Assembly: GCA_016763895.1 (NCBI GenBank)
Contig: JAESSV010000071.1
Location: 1-9,964, forward strand
Direction: 5' to 3'
From: Magnetovibrio sp.
GTDB taxonomy: Bacteria; Pseudomonadota; Alphaproteobacteria; Rhodospirillales; Magnetovibrionaceae
Length of the DNA stretch: 9,964 nt
Below the pieces are notes generated by a model. The model saw only the letters and a list, made by a program, of their open reading frames with translations, was not told the origin of the DNA and ran no database searches. Below are positions 6,043 through 9,964 of this stretch, piece after piece (within the stretch, counting starts at the first letter, position 1; every line of letters starts with the position of its first letter). Both the position numbers and the translations under genes were made by a program.

Positions 6043-7218
6043 ATGACACAAGATGCAGATAAACCTGATGTTCACGGTTCAAACGATAACCGGTCCGATG
6101 AAAAACGTCTGATCAAGGTTTGGGACTTGCCCACGCGCCTGTTTCACTGGACCCTGGTGGCCATGGTTGTTATCGGCTATCTGACGGGGTGGGTCTTTGC
6201 AGAAAACACCATGGGCATTCACCTGTGGGCCGGTTATGTCACGGTCTTTTTGCTGATCTTCCGCCTGACATGGGGATTGTTTGGGTCTGAGTACTCCCGC
6301 CTGGAAACCTTTACGTTTACCCCCACCCATATCATTGGTCATCTCAAGGAACTCGCCACCCTTCGCCCGGTCAGCCATTACATCGGTCATAATCCCACCG
6401 GATCTTTGATGGTGTTTGGTTTGTTGTTTGTGCTTGGCACCATCACCCTTTCTGGATTGATGGTTTTGGGCGGTGAAGAAAACCAAGGCCCCCTCGCGGG
6501 CGCCGCAACCTATGCCATGGGTGATTTGGCGGCGACCATTCACTTCAGCTTTGTGTTGCTGCTGATCGCTATGATCGTGGCCCACATTGGTGGTGTTTAC
6601 ATGGAAATGAAATTGACGGGCGAAGAGCTCATCAAATCCATGATTACGGGTTTTAAATCCATTCCCGCCAACACGCCTGAATTGGTCAACCGCAAAGCGC
6701 GGCCCATCGCGGCAATCATTGTGATGCTTGCGGTTATGGGACCTGTGGGGTCTGTGTTGTGGGCTTTATCGACCATGCCGCCTTCTGGCTTGGTCGCGTT
6801 GGAACCCAATGACACCTATGAAACAGAATGTGGCGATTGCCACCTGCCATTCCACCCCAGCCTTTTGTCCACCGACAGCTGGACCAAAATGATGCTGAAT
6901 TTAGAAAATCATTTTGGCGACGACGCAACCCTTTACGATGAAGCGACAGCCGTTGAAATTACCGCGTATCTGACCAAGTTCGGTGGCGACAAATGGGATA
7001 CCGAAGCCTCTAATCGCTTCAACATTGTCGATCCCAAAAAACCTTATCAAATTACCGCGACGCCATATTGGATTCGCAAACACAAAGACGTCAACCCGGA
7101 CTTCTTCAAACTCAAAAAGGTTGGCATTAAGTCAAACTGTGGCGGCTGCCATCAAGATCATTACAGCGGCAGCTTTAACGATCAATCCATCAAAATCCCA
7201 ACGGAGAAAAAACAATGA
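6043..7218 (+). CDS. Cytochrome b561 fused to a diheme cytochrome c (DHC) domain
   Basis: The product has 391 residues in two modules. Residues 1-245 are a b561 membrane domain: entry motif KVWDLPTRLFHWTL (25-38), haem-ligand candidates H35, H60, H116, H167 and H181, and five hydrophobic segments near 33-52, 57-80, 119-141, 165-187 and 221-243. Residues 250-391 are a periplasmic diheme cytochrome c domain. Its c-haem motifs are CGDCH (263-267) and CGGCH (366-370). The wording around the first (CHLPFHPSLLSTDSW, then NLENHFGDDATL) matches the DHC family, which is usually a separate soluble protein. The likely job is to carry electrons from quinol through b haems to the two c haems and on to SHP, whose gene overlaps this one by ATGA. 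The N-terminal 20 residues are hydrophilic and cytoplasmic. The start is set by GGGAGG at 6032-6037. Confidence 0.92.
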   Translation: MTQDADKPDVHGSNDNRSDEKRLIKVWDLPTRLFHWTLVAMVVIGYLTGWVFAENTMGIHLWAGYVTVFLLIFRLTWGLFGSEYSRLETFTFTPTHIIGHLKELATLRPVSHYIGHNPTGSLMVFGLLFVLGTITLSGLMVLGGEENQGPLAGAATYAMGDLAATIHFSFVLLLIAMIVAHIGGVYMEMKLTGEELIKSMITGFKSIPANTPELVNRKARPIAAIIVMLAVMGPVGSVLWALSTMPPSGLVALEPNDTYETECGDCHLPFHPSLLSTDSWTKMMLNLENHFGDDATLYDEATAVEITAYLTKFGGDKWDTEASNRFNIVDPKKPYQITATPYWIRKHKDVNPDFFKLKKVGIKSNCGGCHQDHYSGSFNDQSIKIPTEKKQ

Positions 7219-7625
7219 AATCTTTTAAAACAATCATTTGTGCCTTAACCCTTGGCGCGGCCCTTGTCGGGACCACGGCAACCGCTCAAGCCGCTGGTGA
7301 CGCTGCTGCTGGTGAAGCATTTTACAACACCGAAATTGCTGGCAATAAATATGCCAAGAGCGCGCCTGGCTATAACAAAGTGGGTTGCGTAACGTGTCAC
7401 AGTTCCAACCTTAGAAACAACGGCGCGCACATTAAAACGGGTAAAATCATCGGTCCGATGGCTGCCTCAGCTGGCCGGATTTCTTTAGGCGGAAAAACAT
7501 ACACGCGTTTTACCGACAACAAAAAAATGGCCAAATGGTTCAAACGCAACTGCAATGGCGTTTTGGGTCGTGAATGCACACCAACCGAAAAAGACAACTT
7601 CTTGGCATTTGTTAAATCTAAATAA
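7215..7625 (+). CDS. shp: SHP-type monohaem cytochrome c (DUF1924)
   Basis: This 136-residue periplasmic cytochrome has a signal peptide at residues 1-26 (cleavage likely AQA/AGDA). A single haem motif CVTCH is at 58-62. The C-terminal helix reads WFKRNCNGVLGRECTP (108-123). In the Rhodobacter sphaeroides haem protein SHP, an Asn in the equivalent RNCN segment is the unusual sixth haem ligand, and two nearby Cys form a disulfide. N112 (or N114) and the pair C113/C121 fit that here. SHP is a high-spin cytochrome that, from published work as I recall it, binds O2 and NO, is reduced by DHC and has no settled physiological role. It overlaps the DHC fusion gene by ATGA and has GGAG (7203-7206) upstream. 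Compared with my recollection of the R. sphaeroides protein, about 8 extra residues (around GRISLGGKTYT, 87-97) precede RFTD. Confidence 0.92.
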   Translation: MKSFKTIICALTLGAALVGTTATAQAAGDAAAGEAFYNTEIAGNKYAKSAPGYNKVGCVTCHSSNLRNNGAHIKTGKIIGPMAASAGRISLGGKTYTRFTDNKKMAKWFKRNCNGVLGRECTPTEKDNFLAFVKSK

Positions 7626-7640
7626 TAAGAACATCATCCA

Positions 7641-7679
7641 AATAAAAAAGGCCCCGATCTATTCGGGGCCTTTTTTATT
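7641..7679. terminator. Bidirectional Rho-independent terminator between shp and the NTPase gene
   Basis: A perfect 17-bp inverted repeat (AATAAAAAAGGCCCCGA and its complement) flanks a 5-nt loop TCTAT. The GC core with A/T-rich flanks gives a T-run on either strand, so it can stop both the plus-strand shp operon and the minus-strand NTPase gene. The TAA stop of the latter (7675-7677) lies inside the stem. Confidence 0.95.
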
Positions 7680-9510
7680 GAACCTGGTCGACTTTAGGCC
7701 GCATAATATTTAAAATCATCCGTTGAATTCGAAAGGCTTCAATCCCCGACATTTTCGAAGCTTCTGCCTCAAGTATCTGAACAACCTGGTGCGCCCATTT
7801 TTTTTCAGCCTCCAAACCATTTATAAAGAAATTGCTATTGTATCTCTCATACAAAGTCTTGGCGACTTTACGCCAGCACTCTTTGGGCAAACCTAACCAA
7901 CCATCCACAAAATCCTGTGCCTTGATATGCGATAAGATAGGGATCGACCAATAGGCTGGTTCACAGCCAACAGAAAAGCACATTTGCTTATGAAAAGCTT
8001 CCATATCTGTTTTCATAAGCTGCATAAGTACAACTGCTATTTGCGGAAATTCTTTTTCAAGGGCCTCTTCCCGCGCAGAAATTATATACTGATAGAGTTC
8101 CCTAACTTCCTCTCTCATCGTCAAATGATCCCCACCCCAATATCGGTGGCCATCATATGAACCCTCAAAGCTCTCCGCCCAGCCGTCATCTAATTCACGC
8201 ACGGGCAATAGATTTTGCTCAAGGAGATCATCGACATATTTTTTACAATCCGTAACGACTGTCGCTATATCATCCAAAGGCTCACCATTTTCAGATAACA
8301 TCATGCGCAAACTAAAAATATGCAACATTTCACCTGAATCTGTAACCGAACGGGTGTCAAACTGTGTCTGCATCTCATCAATAGCTTTTGCCACGGCATC
8401 AGCAGCCATGTCCGCAAAATTCAAAATGATTTTCCACGGTGAAGCATCATCAACTTTAATAAAATACGGGCTGTTGTTAAGGGCGGCTTGAATGGCCTGT
8501 TGATCGTAATGCCCATTGACCAGCATTTGAAAAAGTAACTCTTCTGATAACAAGGTACTTCTAAGATTGAATTTTTTATATGTACCTATTGCAGTCAATA
8601 ATGGTGGCTTTGGGGGTGGCTTTCCATCAGAAGTTTTCTCGTTTTCGTTAAAATTGATACCAGCCGTCAAACGTGTCCTTATCGATTCTGCATCTAACCG
8701 CCCGTATCGAATTTCAATATCAAAAATAGAAACCAAGGAAATCAGTTCACGCATCGCTTCTGCATGGTCGACGTGAAATTTTTTTAGGGTTTTGTATAAA
8801 CGACCCATGTCTTCGATAAGATGCTTCAAAATACGAAGGGAGCCAACTCCAGACATTTCATAAATTTCTAAAATATCAGGCCGGTAAGTCTCAATGAAAC
8901 CCAACGGAACATCTTTAAAAAACTGAGCCGCAAACGCATCAAACGCATCCTCAACTTGAGGAACAACTTTCAAGGTTTGACCAAATATTTTCTCTTTTTG
9001 TTCTTTAAATTTATCAATAATTTTTTCGTCATGAGCGATGACAATAACGCGGCATTCATGACGTTCAACATACGTATTGACGATACCCAACATATTCTTC
9101 AAGTCGAGGCCGCATCGTTCTAAATCATCAAATACGATTGTCCGACCCACATCCATATCTTGACGAATAACAGAATTGACCAGATTTGGGATAGCGCCAA
9201 ATAATTTGCCTACAGCACCAAAACCATTTGCGACATCTCCGGCGCTCGCGACAACAGATTGTACTTTGGCAAAAGTTGGATCCATTTCAGCTAACACAGC
9301 AGCATGCACATCATCTGCTGTTTGAAGGCCAAATAAACTTATATAATAGCGTTCTTCTTTGGGCAGAATTTGCTTCACTTGGAAGGTCTTTCCAGACCCC
9401 CAAACGCCTGTCACAAGCACTGCATAACCCGGTTTTGACAGTGACTTATAATACCCAAGATAATCTACTAAGTGTGAATTCATCTTGTGACATATTGCCT
9501 TGATTTTCAT
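7675..9510 (-). CDS. KAP-like P-loop NTPase, candidate defence-type ATPase
   Basis: This 611-residue protein begins with a helical lead (NSHLVDYLGYYKSLSKPGYAVLV), then Walker A GVWGSGKT (35-42). Walker B is IVFDDLERC (125-133), and a sensor-like strand VIVIAHDEKI spans 155-164. This order and the DDLERC ending are typical of KAP-family NTPases (KAP_NTPase), a group that includes the phage-exclusion protein PifA and many genes of defence islands. The remaining about 430 residues are mostly helical, with no recognised domain. A Pro/Lys-rich linker (SDGKPPPKPP) lies near residue 300. There is no signal peptide and no clear transmembrane segment. The region 83-117 is only mildly hydrophobic. G+C is lower than in the neighbours, and the gene sits alone between two terminators, which suggests acquisition. 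ATG 9510 lacks a Shine-Dalgarno site. A weak TTGTCG/TACATG pair would start transcription almost on the ATG, so a leaderless message is possible. Function is unproven. Confidence 0.85.
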   Translation of the reverse strand: MKIKAICHKMNSHLVDYLGYYKSLSKPGYAVLVTGVWGSGKTFQVKQILPKEERYYISLFGLQTADDVHAAVLAEMDPTFAKVQSVVASAGDVANGFGAVGKLFGAIPNLVNSVIRQDMDVGRTIVFDDLERCGLDLKNMLGIVNTYVERHECRVIVIAHDEKIIDKFKEQKEKIFGQTLKVVPQVEDAFDAFAAQFFKDVPLGFIETYRPDILEIYEMSGVGSLRILKHLIEDMGRLYKTLKKFHVDHAEAMRELISLVSIFDIEIRYGRLDAESIRTRLTAGINFNENEKTSDGKPPPKPPLLTAIGTYKKFNLRSTLLSEELLFQMLVNGHYDQQAIQAALNNSPYFIKVDDASPWKIILNFADMAADAVAKAIDEMQTQFDTRSVTDSGEMLHIFSLRMMLSENGEPLDDIATVVTDCKKYVDDLLEQNLLPVRELDDGWAESFEGSYDGHRYWGGDHLTMREEVRELYQYIISAREEALEKEFPQIAVVLMQLMKTDMEAFHKQMCFSVGCEPAYWSIPILSHIKAQDFVDGWLGLPKECWRKVAKTLYERYNSNFFINGLEAEKKWAHQVVQILEAEASKMSGIEAFRIQRMILNIMRPKVDQVQ

Positions 9511-9566
9511 TTAAAGCATGTATTAAACATTAGTCACACGACAAAAGCGAGCATATTAAGTCGCAA

Positions 9567-9602
9567 AAAAACGCGGCATCTTACGAAAGACGCCGCGTTT
9601 TT
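9567..9602 (-). terminator. Rho-independent terminator of the ccmI-like gene
   Basis: An 11-bp stem (AAAAACGCGGC-type, arms 9567-9577 and 9592-9602) encloses a mismatch and a further 4-bp stem (TCTT/AAGA). On the minus strand it ends in GCGTTTTTTTG. It lies about 18 nt after the stop of the gene at 9620. Confidence 0.88.
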
Positions 9603-9619
9603 ATAGGTGTTAGAGGAAA

Positions 9620-9964
9620 CTACTGCCCTTGAAGGCGTTTCACTTCCATCAAAGCGTCTGCCATTTTGCCTTGTTCGCCCAAGACCTTGTAAGCATTGGC
9701 AAGGCGTTTCCAACCTTGTAGGTCGCTGGGGTTCGCTTTCATTTTGTCGGCCAGACGGCTGACCATGGTACGGATCATGGCTTGTTGATCGGTGGCAGAC
9801 ATGCTTTGCGCGTCTGCGATTTGTTGACGCGTTGGACCGGGAGAAACGCCGGGAGCAAGACTTGAGCTGTCGGTGGACCCTTCTAGGCGTTTGACCTGCA
9901 TCAAAGCGTCCGCCATTTTGCCTTGTTCACCCAATACCTTGTAAGCATTGGCAAGGCGTTTCCA
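9620..9964 (-). CDS. ccmI: Probable c-type cytochrome biogenesis protein CcmI, C-terminal part
   Basis: These are the last 114 codons of a gene whose 5' part lies beyond the right edge. The frame is open to base 9964. The segment GPTRQQIADAQSMSATDQQAMIRTMVSRLA and the following NPSDLQGWKRLANAYKVLGE are characteristic of CcmI/CycH. CcmI is the membrane-anchored TPR protein that holds apocytochrome c for haem ligation by CcmF/CcmH in the Ccm pathway. The TPR-like block WKRLANAYKVLGEQGKMADA occurs twice, 84 residues apart, with near-identical DNA, so the protein has an internal duplication. The membrane anchor and first TPRs are not visible. A generic TPR protein is possible but less likely given the linker wording. 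If correct, the rest of a ccm operon should lie to the right, conveniently near the cytochrome c genes of this window. Confidence 0.78.
   Translation of the reverse strand, partial: WKRLANAYKVLGEQGKMADALMQVKRLEGSTDSSSLAPGVSPGPTRQQIADAQSMSATDQQAMIRTMVSRLADKMKANPSDLQGWKRLANAYKVLGEQGKMADALMEVKRLQGQ
9628..9712 (-). repeat. In-frame direct repeat, copy nearer the gene end
   Basis: These 85 bp match 9880-9964 with 8 differences by my hand alignment (77/85). The offset is 252 bp, exactly 84 codons, so frame is kept. It encodes the TPR-like block WKRLANAYKVLGEQGKMADA plus LMEVKRLQG. The last 29 bp (through GGCGTTTCCA at the right end) are identical. Confidence 0.9.
9880..9964 (-). repeat. In-frame direct repeat, copy cut by the window edge
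   Basis: This is the partner of 9628-9712, in the same orientation and frame. It encodes the same TPR-like block followed by LMQVKRLEG. It is still identical at the last base of the window, so the repeat unit probably extends further and more copies may follow. Confidence 0.9.

Noticed and set aside
6079..6585. 168-codon frame opposite the b561 domain
   Set aside because: It is rich in His, Gln and Gly, as expected from the reverse complement of membrane-helix codons. The coding evidence is entirely on the plus strand.
9620..9964. Tandem repeats at the right edge considered as a CRISPR array or mobile element end
   Set aside because: There are only two long copies in frame inside a coding sequence, with no palindrome, regular short spacers or terminal inverted repeats.

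Overview
The window looks like chromosomal DNA of an alphaproteobacterium, probably of the Rhodospirillales or a related marine order. This rests on protein resemblance (MtaB, Pgk, a CcmI-like protein, SHP/DHC cytochromes and small proteins with alphaproteobacterial-style C-termini), not on a search, so the order-level placement is tentative. Most genes are moderately GC-rich (35/60 G+C in one hand-counted row of pgk). The large NTPase gene on the right is poorer (25/60 in one hand-counted row).

Layout from left to right. (1) Bases 1-369 are the 3' end of mtaB on the plus strand, a tRNA methylthiotransferase. (2) Bases 375-1193 hold three small minus-strand genes of unproven function. The rightmost has its own promoter and terminator. 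(3) Bases 1383-2576 are pgk, phosphoglycerate kinase, on the minus strand, closed by a strong terminator. (4) Bases 2708-5843 are a tight minus-strand operon, transcribed right to left: a di-heme-type cytochrome b561, a secreted PepSY protein, a PhoP-like response regulator and a PhoQ-like histidine kinase. (5) A divergent control region of about 200 bp carries a tandem hexamer with an 11-bp period, a typical OmpR/PhoP-family operator arrangement. (6) Bases 6043-7625 on the plus strand encode a second cytochrome b561 fused to a diheme cytochrome c (DHC) domain, then overlapping by ATGA a secreted SHP-type cytochrome c (DUF1924). A bidirectional terminator follows. (7) Bases 7675-9510 on the minus strand are a solitary KAP-like P-loop NTPase of 611 codons, a candidate defence-type gene. 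(8) Bases 9620-9964 are the 3' end of a probable ccmI (cytochrome c maturation) with an in-frame internal repeat, cut by the window edge.

The central block (4-6) is the most coherent system. Two membrane b-type cytochromes, a membrane-tethered diheme cytochrome c, a soluble high-spin cytochrome c and a dedicated two-component system sit back to back. The likely electron path is quinol to cytochrome b561 to DHC to SHP, with SHP reacting with a small ligand (O2, NO or another nitrogen or oxygen species) in the periplasm. The sensor kinase could report on the same stimulus through the shared divergent promoter region. SHP, DHC and b561 are known to occur together. The fusion of b561 and DHC, the second stand-alone b561 and the candidate operator are what make this copy worth following. 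A ccmI-like gene nearby fits the need for haem attachment but may be coincidental.
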